DNA from: G963665925 sp963678925
Lineage (GTDB): Bacteria > Bacillota > Clostridia > Peptostreptococcales > Acidaminobacteraceae
Assembly (NCBI GenBank): GCA_963678925.1
Contig: OY787533.1
Span: forward strand, 3,844,001 to 3,908,000
Length of the DNA: 64,000 nt
Direction of reading: 5' to 3'
Shown here: one piece after another, positions 16,969 to 25,705 of the stretch
Layout of the letters: each line of letters starts with the position of its first letter
How positions within the stretch are numbered: position 1 is the first letter of the stretch
The notes under the pieces: model-generated
Database searches by the model: none
Seen by the model: the letters and a program-made list of their open reading frames with translations, nothing else
Told to the model about the DNA's origin: nothing
Position numbers and translations under genes: made by a program

Positions 16969-16997
16969 TTGAAGCGTGCCTGAGGGTTTATTATAAT
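16969..16997 (+). promoter_or_regulatory. Sigma-A promoter upstream of a 34-codon frame and the chemoreceptor
   Basis: TTGAAG, exactly 17 bp and TATAAT. The start would fall near 17004, about 270 bases before the chemoreceptor, leaving room for the small frame at 17065. Confidence 0.65.
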
Positions 16998-17064
16998 TAA
17001 ATGGGAATATTAAAAAAACACGTCTATATTTGTAAAATGATATTTACAGATAAGGGGGTGTTTT

Positions 17065-17169
17065 GTGTTTCAATATTTACATTTCTTTGAACCGGTTTTC
17101 TCGTCTATGCAATTGGGTAAAAGTAATCAATACACTACTTTGATTTACGAAAAGTTCTTAGATTATTAA
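17065..17169 (+). CDS. Possible 34-aa small protein
   Basis: A GTG start with AAGGGGGTG just upstream opens a frame of 34 residues (begins MFQYLHFFEPVF, ends YEKFLDY). It lies between a good promoter and the chemoreceptor gene. It has no hydrophobic helix long enough to span the membrane and resembles nothing I know. The strong ribosome site is the main support; it could instead be a leader peptide or chance. Confidence 0.3.
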   Translation: MFQYLHFFEPVFSSMQLGKSNQYTTLIYEKFLDY

Positions 17170-17275
17170 CATATTGGATAGCGACAAAACTGGATAATGT
17201 GGTAGAATAAAAATGAAATGAGTCCAAATAAGGCTAAGTTACACTATGATAATGAGTTTCAAAATGGAGGGCACC

Positions 17276-18802
17276 ATGTTATTCGGATTAGGAAAGCATA
17301 AGAATTGTAAAGAGGTGGATTTGGTAACTTCGTATGTGAGCGACCAAATGCATGGAATTTCATCTAAGAGACCTGACAACCTTAAGGTATCACGCCACAG
17401 TGCAATATTGAACATGTTTGAGCAGTTTCTTGAAAATGACAAGAAAACAGCAGAGTTGCTTGAAAAACTATTGCATGAAAGTTCTAATTTGAGTGACTTC
17501 GATGTTGAAATGTCCCATATTGCCAAAGGACTCAAACAGTTCGCAGTGAACCTTGCAGTGGCAAGCGAATCCAATATGGCAATGGTGGAAGAAACCACTG
17601 CAAGCATGAATGAAGTGGAAACATCTGTGACCAGACAGGCTGAAACCATGTTATCACTGAGTGAAAAATCCAATGAACTTATCACAATGAATCGAAAGAG
17701 CATGCGTGAGCTTGACGAGATTAACACTTTAAAGGACACGGTTGTAAATAATGCAGATGATCTTTCAGTAAAAATAAACCAGCTGGGTGAGATTTCAAGT
17801 CAAGTTGATGAAATTGTAAAGGGTGTTGCAGGGATTGCTGATCAAACCAACCTCTTGGCCCTTAATGCATCCATTGAAGCGGCGCGTGCTGGCGAGCACG
17901 GACGCGGTTTTGCCGTTGTAGCCGAGGAAATACGAAAGCTTGCAGAAGATACAAAATTGAAGCTTGATGAAATGACGAGTTTTATGGAACGTATTCGAGA
18001 AAATGCAGTAGGTAGCAAGCTGAGTGTTGACAATACCATGGAGTCTACACGTGAAATGTCCAGTAAGCTGGGTTCTGTCAATATATCCTTTGAAAGCAAT
18101 GTTTCAAACCTGGAGCAGACAGTGGATTACATAGAACAGCTGACAGGTATGAGCCAGCAAATCAGCGTGACAACATCTGAAATCACAACGGCAATGCAAA
18201 CGGCAGCGGCCTCTTCAGAAGAAATCTCAGAGATGGCCACTCAAATAAGTATTGACGCTGAGATTGCATACAAGGCAGCAGCGAATATCGCTGAAATTGA
18301 TGACAATTTGTCTGAGGTTGTAAAGGCGATGACCCATACTGTCAACAGAGGCGTTAACAGAATCCAGAATACAAAATTCAAGGAACATATAGTGAGTGCG
18401 GTGAACAGTCACAAGAACTGGATGAACCGGCTCCATGAAATGTCCTCCAGCATGACAGTCAAGCCAATACAGGCAAATGGGCATAAATGCAGATTTGGTC
18501 ATTTTTATCATTCAATTGAAGTCAAGCATCATGAAATCCGTGGTGACTGGGAGAGCATTGATAAAATTCATGATGCCCTCCATGCCAAGGCAGATGATGT
18601 CATTCATGCCATTGAGAGTGGCAATGAGTTGAAGGCCATATCGGCATATGATGAAGCGGAGGCACTTTCAAATCAGATACAGAGTATTTTCCAGGTGATT
18701 CTCAAAAAGGTCGATAAGCTCAGCTTATCCGGTCAAGAGATCTTTGAAGTACATGTTCAAAATCAGCATGTGAATCTCGTGCAGATTGAGAGGACACATT
18801 AA
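17276..18802 (+). CDS. Soluble methyl-accepting chemotaxis protein with C-terminal CZB domain
   Basis: The 508-aa protein has no membrane helix. A short N-terminal segment (GKHKNCKEVDLV) is followed by a coiled-coil signalling domain with the hairpin tip IADQTNLLALNASIEAARAG, which binds CheA/CheW. The C-terminal chemoreceptor zinc-binding (CZB) domain shows HKNW, then CRFGHFYHS and IHDALHAKA, so the zinc-ligand His and Cys residues are in place. In other bacteria CZB domains sense zinc or oxidants through the zinc-bound cysteine. ATG 17276 has GGAGG upstream; an in-frame ATG at 17246 does not. The GAF/HD-GYP gene follows after 21 bp, so the two are probably cotranscribed. Confidence 0.92.
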   Translation: MLFGLGKHKNCKEVDLVTSYVSDQMHGISSKRPDNLKVSRHSAILNMFEQFLENDKKTAELLEKLLHESSNLSDFDVEMSHIAKGLKQFAVNLAVASESNMAMVEETTASMNEVETSVTRQAETMLSLSEKSNELITMNRKSMRELDEINTLKDTVVNNADDLSVKINQLGEISSQVDEIVKGVAGIADQTNLLALNASIEAARAGEHGRGFAVVAEEIRKLAEDTKLKLDEMTSFMERIRENAVGSKLSVDNTMESTREMSSKLGSVNISFESNVSNLEQTVDYIEQLTGMSQQISVTTSEITTAMQTAAASSEEISEMATQISIDAEIAYKAAANIAEIDDNLSEVVKAMTHTVNRGVNRIQNTKFKEHIVSAVNSHKNWMNRLHEMSSSMTVKPIQANGHKCRFGHFYHSIEVKHHEIRGDWESIDKIHDALHAKADDVIHAIESGNELKAISAYDEAEALSNQIQSIFQVILKKVDKLSLSGQEIFEVHVQNQHVNLVQIERTH

Positions 18803-18823
18803 TTGTAAGCTTAAGGAGGCGCT

Positions 18824-20734
18824 ATGAACAGCTTTAAGAGTTTAGGAAGGCTCCTGGTAGTAACGGCACTTTTGACGGTGCTGTTTACTGTGGGCATAAA
18901 CATTCAGACAGCAAAGGCTTTCGATATTCTTGATGACAATGAGCGCGTAATTGATGAAATAGAGGGCATGCTCAATGAAAATGAGTTTCCCATACGCGTT
19001 TTTGCAAACATAGCGGCCCAAACAGTGGACTCAGATGAGAAGTTCGAGTTGCTTTCCAAAGCGTATTCCAGAAGTAAACTGGAGTTTGAACGTAATCTGA
19101 TTGAGTTTGTCGCAAGAAGCAGTCAGTTGGAGTTCGACACCTATGAGCTCATGGTCATTAACTTAAAAGCCGATGAGAAACAGGTGCTTCAGAGTCAACT
19201 CAAGCAAGTGGTTTCAGAGATTGAAGCGGTTCAAGGCCTCCTTGACACATCCTTTTCTGTACCCATTATAAGAGATGCAGACCTTGTTTCCAAAATGGAA
19301 GAGGACTTTGTCAAAATTGAAAAAGATCTTGCGGATTTCCATAAGGGTTACAGTGCCTTTTCAAGTGACATACGCCATTATTACCTGACAATCTACAACA
19401 CCTTGATTGGAATAGCCATTGTACTTATTGCAATCATGGGACTTGTTGTATTTCGAATCATTGGTAAAGACCTCCACTATATAACCAAAACATATGAACA
19501 GCTTGATTCTCATAACTACGATGTGACAAGTCTGCTTCCGGAAAAGCAGTTTTTCAAGGAAGAAATTGAAATTTACAAGACCGTTGAGAGACTTTTCAAC
19601 GAGCAGAGAATTTTTAAGGACTTTAAGGATCTGGCAAGCCAAACTTTTCATTTGGATGACATGATGGAAATGCTTTTTGAAAAGCTGAATGATCTGATGG
19701 ATATTGATAGGATTGGAATTGCCTTTGTGGATTATCGCAAAAATAAAATTGTCGCTGAGCACGGCGTTGCCAAGTACGACAAAATCCTCATAGGTCCAGG
19801 CTTTGAGGTGAATATCGATAAGACCAGCCTCAAAAAACAGATTAGCAGTCAGAAGGGCCTCATTAACAATGATATACCAGCTTCCAGTAAGGCGCGGCCG
19901 AGCAGTGGAACTCTGAAGCTGATATATGAAGAGGGCATACGATCAAATATGATCATACCTCTGAGCTCAAATAATGTGGTATTTGGCTTTATCTTCATCA
20001 GTTCAGCAAAGCTGAATCATTTCAAAGAGGATGATTTGAAGTTTGCGAGCAAGATTATTTATGAAATCACAGGTACGCTGAACAGTGCCTATTTGCTTAA
20101 GGTTGTCCTGTCCAAGATGACGACGACCTTTGCCAAGCTGGTTGACCGTAAGGATAATGAGACGGGTGATCATATTTTGCGTATGGTCAGTTACTCCATT
20201 GCAATTGCAGAAGGTCTTAGAAAAATGGATTTGCCTTCGCATCAAGTTGATCGGCGTATGATTCTCGACATTGAACGGAATGCATCCGTGCATGATATTG
20301 GAAAAGTGGGTATTCCGGACAATATTCTGAAAAAACCAGGTAAGCTCACGCCAGAGGAATGGGAAATCATGAAAACCCATGTCATGATTGGTGGCGAGAT
20401 ATTTGCAGACCTGAGAAGGGATATCGGAATGTTTGAAGCAGATTTCTATAAGGTTCCAGAAGAAATCGTCAAGTTTCACCATGAAAAATATGACGGTTCA
20501 GGGTATCCTTATCGACTGCGTGGTGAAGAAATACCGCTGGTATCCAGAATTGTTGCACTTGGAGACGTCTTTGACGCATTGACCTCAAAGCGTACCTACA
20601 AGGAAGCCTTCAGCTTTGACAAGGCCCTTGGCATTATACGTGAGTCGACAGGCAGTCATTTCGATCCGATTGTTGTTGAGGCTTTCTTTAATCAGATGGA
20701 TGAAATCAAGCACATTTACAGTAAAAATCTATAG
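18824..20734 (+). CDS. Membrane GAF/HD-GYP protein, probable c-di-GMP phosphodiesterase
   Basis: The 636-aa protein has a first membrane helix (about 8-28), a helical extracytoplasmic region (about 31-185) and a second helix (about 188-213). A GAF-like domain (about 270-412) and an HD-GYP domain (about 430-630) follow. Catalytic motifs are SVHDIGKVG (H490, D491), THVMIGG, KFHHEKYDGSGYP and ALGDVFDAL. It should hydrolyse c-di-GMP in response to an outer signal, a cytoplasmic ligand or both. The ATG has AAGGAGG upstream. The chemoreceptor gene is directly upstream, suggesting joint control of motility. Confidence 0.9.
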   Translation: MNSFKSLGRLLVVTALLTVLFTVGINIQTAKAFDILDDNERVIDEIEGMLNENEFPIRVFANIAAQTVDSDEKFELLSKAYSRSKLEFERNLIEFVARSSQLEFDTYELMVINLKADEKQVLQSQLKQVVSEIEAVQGLLDTSFSVPIIRDADLVSKMEEDFVKIEKDLADFHKGYSAFSSDIRHYYLTIYNTLIGIAIVLIAIMGLVVFRIIGKDLHYITKTYEQLDSHNYDVTSLLPEKQFFKEEIEIYKTVERLFNEQRIFKDFKDLASQTFHLDDMMEMLFEKLNDLMDIDRIGIAFVDYRKNKIVAEHGVAKYDKILIGPGFEVNIDKTSLKKQISSQKGLINNDIPASSKARPSSGTLKLIYEEGIRSNMIIPLSSNNVVFGFIFISSAKLNHFKEDDLKFASKIIYEITGTLNSAYLLKVVLSKMTTTFAKLVDRKDNETGDHILRMVSYSIAIAEGLRKMDLPSHQVDRRMILDIERNASVHDIGKVGIPDNILKKPGKLTPEEWEIMKTHVMIGGEIFADLRRDIGMFEADFYKVPEEIVKFHHEKYDGSGYPYRLRGEEIPLVSRIVALGDVFDALTSKRTYKEAFSFDKALGIIRESTGSHFDPIVVEAFFNQMDEIKHIYSKNL

Positions 20735-20745
20735 TAAAGACATCC

Positions 20746-20783
20746 TGTCCCCATTTGAGAGTATTTGAATGGGGACATTTTCT
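20746..20783 (+). terminator. Rho-independent terminator after HD-GYP gene
   Basis: A 10-bp stem (TGTCCCCATT with its complement) over a 12-base loop is followed by TTTTC. Confidence 0.8.
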
Positions 20784-20832
20784 TCGGGTAAAAATTGAAG
20801 GTATAGATGATTGGCTTAAGGGAGGTCTAATG

Positions 20833-21945
20833 ATGAATTTTAAACTGTCACGTAAAATTTTGACCGCAGTTGGCTTGGCGGGTCTACTCATCTTTCTTCA
20901 AAACAGCGGGTGTTTAAGTGCTGCTGATGTTGTGAATCCGTATGCAACAGATACTATAGCAGAAAACATAACAGAGACCATAACAGAAAACCTGGGACCG
21001 GTCGATGAAGAAACAAGAATACGGGCCCTCTATTTGTCCAGTATGGGTGGTGTGCAGGATGCACTTTTCTATGAAGTTCAACCAAGCCTGAATGCACCCT
21101 ACGTTGCAGGCAAAGTAAGTGCTGAACTCTCTCAATCTGCCCTTAAAGCAGTCAATTTGATCAGAAAAATGACGCGCATTCCTGGTGATGTGGTTTTGAG
21201 CGATGAGTGGAGTACCTATGCCCAGCATGCTTCTTTGCTCAATTATGTCAATGGAAGTCTCTCTCATTATCCGCAAAAGCCACCTGAGATGGCAGACCAG
21301 GTCTATGCCAAAGGCGCTGCCGGCGCAGAAACAAGCAATATTTATTATGGATACAATAATGTGAACACTTCAGAACTACAAAGCACCATACTGGGTTACA
21401 TGGATGATTCTGACGCTTACAACATCAGGCATTTGGGGCATAGGCGCTGGCTGCTTTCACCAAATCTCAAAAAAATTGGCGTTGGCTATGTAACGGATGG
21501 CAGTGAAACGTATTCGGCAATCAAGGTTTTTGATAGCACATATGACAGACAGGTTCACGACTATGACTATCTTTCATGGCCAAGTAAGGGTCTTTTTCCT
21601 GTTGAGCTTTTTGAAGCGCATATAGCATGGTCCGTTCATCCCAATCCCGATATTTACGACAATACGAAAGTTGAAGATATTGAAGTTTACTTGAAGAATA
21701 TGACGACGGGTCATCTTGAAGTTTTCAGTCAGGATGAAATCAGGCTTGTTTCAGAGGTATCACAAAAGTACTTCAATATTGATACCAACGGATATGGTGA
21801 ACCCTTTGCAGTCATATTCAGGCCGGACACAATGCAAGCCGAAGAGGGGCATAACTATCAGGTTTTCATAACGGGACTCTATACCAAGGACGGAAAGCGT
21901 GCGCAGATTTCATACGCCACGGAGTTCTTCAATGTATTTGAATAG
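20833..21945 (+). CDS. Secreted CAP-domain (SCP/YkwD-like) protein
   Basis: The protein of about 370 residues has an N-terminal signal segment with the hydrophobic core LTAVGLAGLLIFLQ, then NSGC, which could be a weak lipobox. A CAP/SCP domain follows (about 100-250), with SALKAVNLIRKM, the His in HASLLN, and GHRRWLLSP. The C-terminal 130 residues resemble no domain I know. CAP proteins of Firmicutes are secreted, and their role is unclear. Two adjacent ATGs (20830, 20833) are possible; 20833 is seven bases from GGAGG. An in-frame upstream start at 20755 falls inside the preceding terminator and is rejected. Confidence 0.82.
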   Translation: MNFKLSRKILTAVGLAGLLIFLQNSGCLSAADVVNPYATDTIAENITETITENLGPVDEETRIRALYLSSMGGVQDALFYEVQPSLNAPYVAGKVSAELSQSALKAVNLIRKMTRIPGDVVLSDEWSTYAQHASLLNYVNGSLSHYPQKPPEMADQVYAKGAAGAETSNIYYGYNNVNTSELQSTILGYMDDSDAYNIRHLGHRRWLLSPNLKKIGVGYVTDGSETYSAIKVFDSTYDRQVHDYDYLSWPSKGLFPVELFEAHIAWSVHPNPDIYDNTKVEDIEVYLKNMTTGHLEVFSQDEIRLVSEVSQKYFNIDTNGYGEPFAVIFRPDTMQAEEGHNYQVFITGLYTKDGKRAQISYATEFFNVFE

Positions 21946-21971
21946 GAAATATGATAAAATGGAATACTTCA

Positions 21972-22001
21972 TTGCGGTACAATTTCTTGAAATGATATAA
22001 T
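21972..22001 (+). promoter_or_regulatory. Sigma-A promoter for the dnaD-like operon
   Basis: TTGCGG, an 18-bp spacer and TATAAT, with a start near 22008 and a ribosome site before the ATG at 22034. Confidence 0.6.
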
Positions 22002-22033
22002 GTAAGGTACGAAGTAGAGAGAAAGGACTTATC

Positions 22034-23335
22034 ATGGGATTATTCACAAGTTCAAAGACATTTGATTTTGGAACAACTGAGGTTGAAAACTTATTTATTA
22101 CCGATTTCATGATGATGGCAGATGGTACGGCAATAAAGACATATTTATTGGGTCTGCATTATCTTAAGAATGAACTTGGTGTTCAGGACCTGTCCAATAG
22201 AAAAATTGCAGCCAATATGAACGTATCGTTGGATGACGTTGTACGCGCGTGGCAGTTTTGGGAAAAGCTTGGCCTCGTGGTCTTATCAGAACCCGGAGAT
22301 GATCCGCATGAGTTTGATATAACCTTCATTTCGATCCGTCAGAAATTCTTAGACAACAATTATGTGCCAGCGGAAAAGGCGAAAATGAACAAAGTTGTGA
22401 AAACACGTGCCATTTCTCCTGAAAGACTGATGGTGTTTGAGAGAAATGAAGAGAACAGACGTCTGAGGGTCTACATTGAAGGCTTGGTACAGCGGGAACT
22501 TCAGCTTAAGGAGCTGATTCAGCTGTACGAATTCGTAGAAGACATCGGACTGGGATATGAGCTTGTCAAATTTGGATTTGACTATACACAGCAGCTTGGA
22601 AAGCTCAGTAGACGAGGGAGCTTCAACTATACCTACCGTGTACTCGAAGGCTGGAAGGGTGCTGGGCTCCAGACAATTGAAGAGGCTGAAAACCATATTG
22701 AGATGCGTTCGGCAAAATACAGATTTGCTTATGAGCTTGAGCGTGTCATTGGTGCGTCGGGCTCCGCAAATGCCTTGTCCAAGCTGATAGATAAATGGAA
22801 GAAGCATTATGATTACGACGAGATTTTCATAAAGACAGTGGCAGAGTACCTGAGGAGTACACGTTCAAAGCTGGTACCGATTAATCTGGACGAGTATTTT
22901 CAGGAGCTCTACGGTAAAAACATCAAGACTATTGAAGAATTTAAAACATATCTTTCTGCGGGCGAGTATTACTATGGTCTAATGAAAGCCACAGGCATAT
23001 GGGTGCCAGTGGAGCTCATGCGATCTGAGCTTAAGAAGTGGCACGAAGAATATGGCTACGGCAAGGAAATGATTCGCCATATTCTCATTGAACAGAAGAA
23101 GAGAAAAACCAGATTGACCTTATCCGGTGCTGAGGAAGTTATTAAGGAAGCACATAAATTGGGGATCAAGTCTATCGAAGAATACAATCGTCATTTGATG
23201 AGCAAACCAGCCGCAACTGTATCGACAAAAGGGACAGTTAAGAAAGGCAATTTCGGCAAGTTCGCACAGCGGGACAAGTCGAATCTTGGAAAGCTTGTTC
23301 AGTCAGCTAGAAAGTCAGATAAAAGGAGCGAATAG
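22034..23335 (+). CDS. DnaD/DnaB-family replication initiation protein
   Basis: The 433-aa protein has an N-terminal winged-helix-like region (LSNRKIAANMNVSLDDVVRAWQFWEKLGLV). Helical DnaD/DnaB_2-type segments follow, with LLELY-like spacing in LKELIQLYEFVEDIGLGYELV and again toward the C-terminus (YGYGKEMIRHILIE). The tail is basic. Such proteins help load the replicative helicase in Firmicutes. The ATP-binding loader follows after two bases, and this pair is characteristic of helicase loading. The ATG has GAGAAAGGA upstream. Confidence 0.88.
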   Translation: MGLFTSSKTFDFGTTEVENLFITDFMMMADGTAIKTYLLGLHYLKNELGVQDLSNRKIAANMNVSLDDVVRAWQFWEKLGLVVLSEPGDDPHEFDITFISIRQKFLDNNYVPAEKAKMNKVVKTRAISPERLMVFERNEENRRLRVYIEGLVQRELQLKELIQLYEFVEDIGLGYELVKFGFDYTQQLGKLSRRGSFNYTYRVLEGWKGAGLQTIEEAENHIEMRSAKYRFAYELERVIGASGSANALSKLIDKWKKHYDYDEIFIKTVAEYLRSTRSKLVPINLDEYFQELYGKNIKTIEEFKTYLSAGEYYYGLMKATGIWVPVELMRSELKKWHEEYGYGKEMIRHILIEQKKRKTRLTLSGAEEVIKEAHKLGIKSIEEYNRHLMSKPAATVSTKGTVKKGNFGKFAQRDKSNLGKLVQSARKSDKRSE

Positions 23336-23337
23336 TC

Positions 23338-24342
23338 TTGATTATCGATCATGCCGCAATAAAAAGGGAATATGACAAAATAAAATCGAAGAACAAGTCC
23401 ATACGACGTATGCGCCAGGAAGAAGTCTATGAACGTATTCCGAGAATACTTGAAATTAAGCGGGAGATAACAGGTGCGGGCCGGGAGCTTACAAAGCGCG
23501 TCCTAGCGGGTCAACAGATTACTGACGCCGATACTGCCGCAATGGAAAAGCGCGCTAAGCAGCTCATGCAGGAGCGACTCTTCCTGCTTACAGAACACAA
23601 CTATCCGACAAATTACTTGGATGAAATCTATGATTGTCCAATCTGCAAGGATGAAGGTGTTGTCGGCATACATAAAAAATGGTGCAAGTGCTACCTGAAA
23701 AGGATGACTGAGCAGCTTGTTGAAAAATCCAATATGAGTGGCGTACTTTCAAGAGAGAATTTCGACACATTTGATTTGAGTGTGTTTTCAAATGTAATTG
23801 ATGATGATCATGATATGACGCCGCGGGACTACATGCGTGCACGCTATAAAAATGCACATGAGTACGTTGGCGCCTTTGAGCGTGAACGTGAAAATCTCTT
23901 GTTTGTGGGTCCTACGGGAACGGGAAAGACATTCCTCACCCACTGTATTGCAGAAGATTTGATCCGCCGGGGATTTTTAGTCGTTTACTTTACGGCAATC
24001 GGTGTGCTGAATCAAATTAAAGATGCAGCCTTTGATAAAAGTTATGAAGCCAAGCAAATGGTTAAGATGATGCATCATGCAGACTTGCTGATCATAGACG
24101 ACCTGGGAACGGAAATGACAACGGATTATTCTGTTTCAGAACTTTTTGGCATTATAAATGATCGACTCATCACGCCTGAAAAGGCAACGCTCATATCGAC
24201 CAACCTCACGCCAGAAGAGATTCAGGATAGATATTCGGAGCGACTTTCATCAAGAATACTTGGGAAAGCGAGCATATGGGAATTCTTTGGTGAAGACTTA
24301 AGGATTGCAATAAAATTGAAGGAATATGAGCACAATCAGTAA
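23338..24342 (+). CDS. DnaC/DnaI-like AAA+ helicase loader
   Basis: The 334-aa protein should act with the DnaD-like protein to place the helicase at the origin or at restarted forks. The N-terminal half is helical and has a possible zinc cluster (CPIC then WCKCYLKR). The AAA+ core has Walker A GPTGTGKTF, Walker B LLIIDDLGTEM, sensor motif LISTNL and an arginine-finger region RYSERLSSRI. The start is TTG with AAGGAG ten bases upstream. It is the last gene of the operon. Confidence 0.9.
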   Translation: MIIDHAAIKREYDKIKSKNKSIRRMRQEEVYERIPRILEIKREITGAGRELTKRVLAGQQITDADTAAMEKRAKQLMQERLFLLTEHNYPTNYLDEIYDCPICKDEGVVGIHKKWCKCYLKRMTEQLVEKSNMSGVLSRENFDTFDLSVFSNVIDDDHDMTPRDYMRARYKNAHEYVGAFERERENLLFVGPTGTGKTFLTHCIAEDLIRRGFLVVYFTAIGVLNQIKDAAFDKSYEAKQMVKMMHHADLLIIDDLGTEMTTDYSVSELFGIINDRLITPEKATLISTNLTPEEIQDRYSERLSSRILGKASIWEFFGEDLRIAIKLKEYEHNQ

Positions 24343-24351
24343 AAGGATTTA

Positions 24352-24394
24352 ACAGCCTGGAACATGACCAAATGTCTTGTTTCAGGCTGTTTTA
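24352..24394 (+). terminator. Rho-independent terminator after the loader gene
   Basis: ACAGCCTG pairs with CAGGCTGT, extended by AACA/TGTT, and is followed by TTTTAG. Confidence 0.75.
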
Positions 24395-24515
24395 GTAAAT
24401 CTGTAAGAAAGTTTTTATGGACTTTCGAATCTGTTTAGAAAAATTTAAGAATATAACACACCTTTCTCATAAATTTGAATTAAAATATATGTGAAAAATA
24501 GCGGAGGTGCTCACA

Positions 24516-25697
24516 ATGAATAAAAGGAAAATAGTTGGATTTGCAGTAGGGGCTGTGCTTCTAATAGGCGGATTCGTATATATGAATGGATCTGAAGAGA
24601 TCGAAAGCGATGCAGCCCAGCCAGTGACTCGAACTGCAGTCGTCACACAGGGTGATATCATCATAGATTTCGTATCTGATGGAAATGTTGAAATTCCTAT
24701 TTATGATCTGTCTTTTGAGTCTACAGGAACGATTAAGACAATTAATGTCAAGGCGGGCGACTACGTCGAAGCAGGGACTGTACTTGCTGAGCTCGAAAAG
24801 GATGATCTCGAGAGAGACCTGTTAAAAGCAGAGCTTGATTTGGAAGTGGCACTGAAGCAGCAGAAACTTAATGCGACATCCTATAGCGGCGATGAAGAGA
24901 ATTATGCATATAACTCTGACAAGTACTGGAATGAGTATGAAGCACTGATGGACACACTGGATATTATGATGAGTATACCAGACGCATACTCGGACCAGGA
25001 AGTAAAAGACCAACAGACCCTGGTAAATGATGCTTATGAGGCCTATACCAATTATGTGAGCACATCAAGACCCAATACATCTCTGGAAGCGGAACTCGAT
25101 GCGATTACAGTCGAGAAGGCACGTATGAGCATTGAAGAAATCGAAGAGAGTATCGAAGGCATGATCATCAAAGCAAATGTAAACGGCTGGATTGTTGATG
25201 TGAATTATGCAGCTGGAGAAGTAACAGAATCTGCAGAGTCCGTAATTCTCATTGAAGAGGACGGACCCATTTATGTGGAAACGAGTGTTGCCGAAGAAGA
25301 CATCAGTGATGTGAGTGTCGGTCAGAAAGCCAATTTTGAAGCAGACGCCGTTGCAGGCATTACTTATGGGTCTCTTGTTGAACATGTCAGTCGATCGCCA
25401 GAAATCGGGTCCAATGGACTTGTAACCTATAATGTGCTCCTCAAGGCGGATGAAATTGACAGATCACTTATGGATGGCATGACGACTACCGTAAACTTCA
25501 TTCTGATTGAAAGAACAGATGTCCTCATTCTTCCCAACAAAGCAATTACAAAAAAAGAGGGTGGCCAGTATGTAACGGTCAAGTCTGATGATGGCACCCT
25601 GGCAGAGAGAAAAATCTTTGCAGGATTTACAGATGGAAGTCAGGTTGAAATACTAAGCGGCCTAGAAGTTGGCGAAACCGTAGTATATGAAGAGTAG
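24516..25697 (+). CDS. Efflux membrane fusion protein (HlyD/MacA/YknX-like)
   Basis: The 393-aa protein has one N-terminal membrane anchor (IVGFAVGAVLLIGGFVYM) and an extracytoplasmic chain. A lipoyl-like barrel half (IKTINVKAGDYVEAGTVLAEL) precedes a helical hairpin, and the second half (ANVNGWIVDVNYAAGEVTE) and a beta-barrel domain follow. It should couple the MacB-like transporter to export or surface release. ATG 24516 has GGAGG upstream; a GTG at 24507 overlaps that site. It is the first gene of a four-gene operon. Confidence 0.9.
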   Translation: MNKRKIVGFAVGAVLLIGGFVYMNGSEEIESDAAQPVTRTAVVTQGDIIIDFVSDGNVEIPIYDLSFESTGTIKTINVKAGDYVEAGTVLAELEKDDLERDLLKAELDLEVALKQQKLNATSYSGDEENYAYNSDKYWNEYEALMDTLDIMMSIPDAYSDQEVKDQQTLVNDAYEAYTNYVSTSRPNTSLEAELDAITVEKARMSIEEIEESIEGMIIKANVNGWIVDVNYAAGEVTESAESVILIEEDGPIYVETSVAEEDISDVSVGQKANFEADAVAGITYGSLVEHVSRSPEIGSNGLVTYNVLLKADEIDRSLMDGMTTTVNFILIERTDVLILPNKAITKKEGGQYVTVKSDDGTLAERKIFAGFTDGSQVEILSGLEVGETVVYEE

Positions 25698-25705
25698 GTG
25701 AGCGC

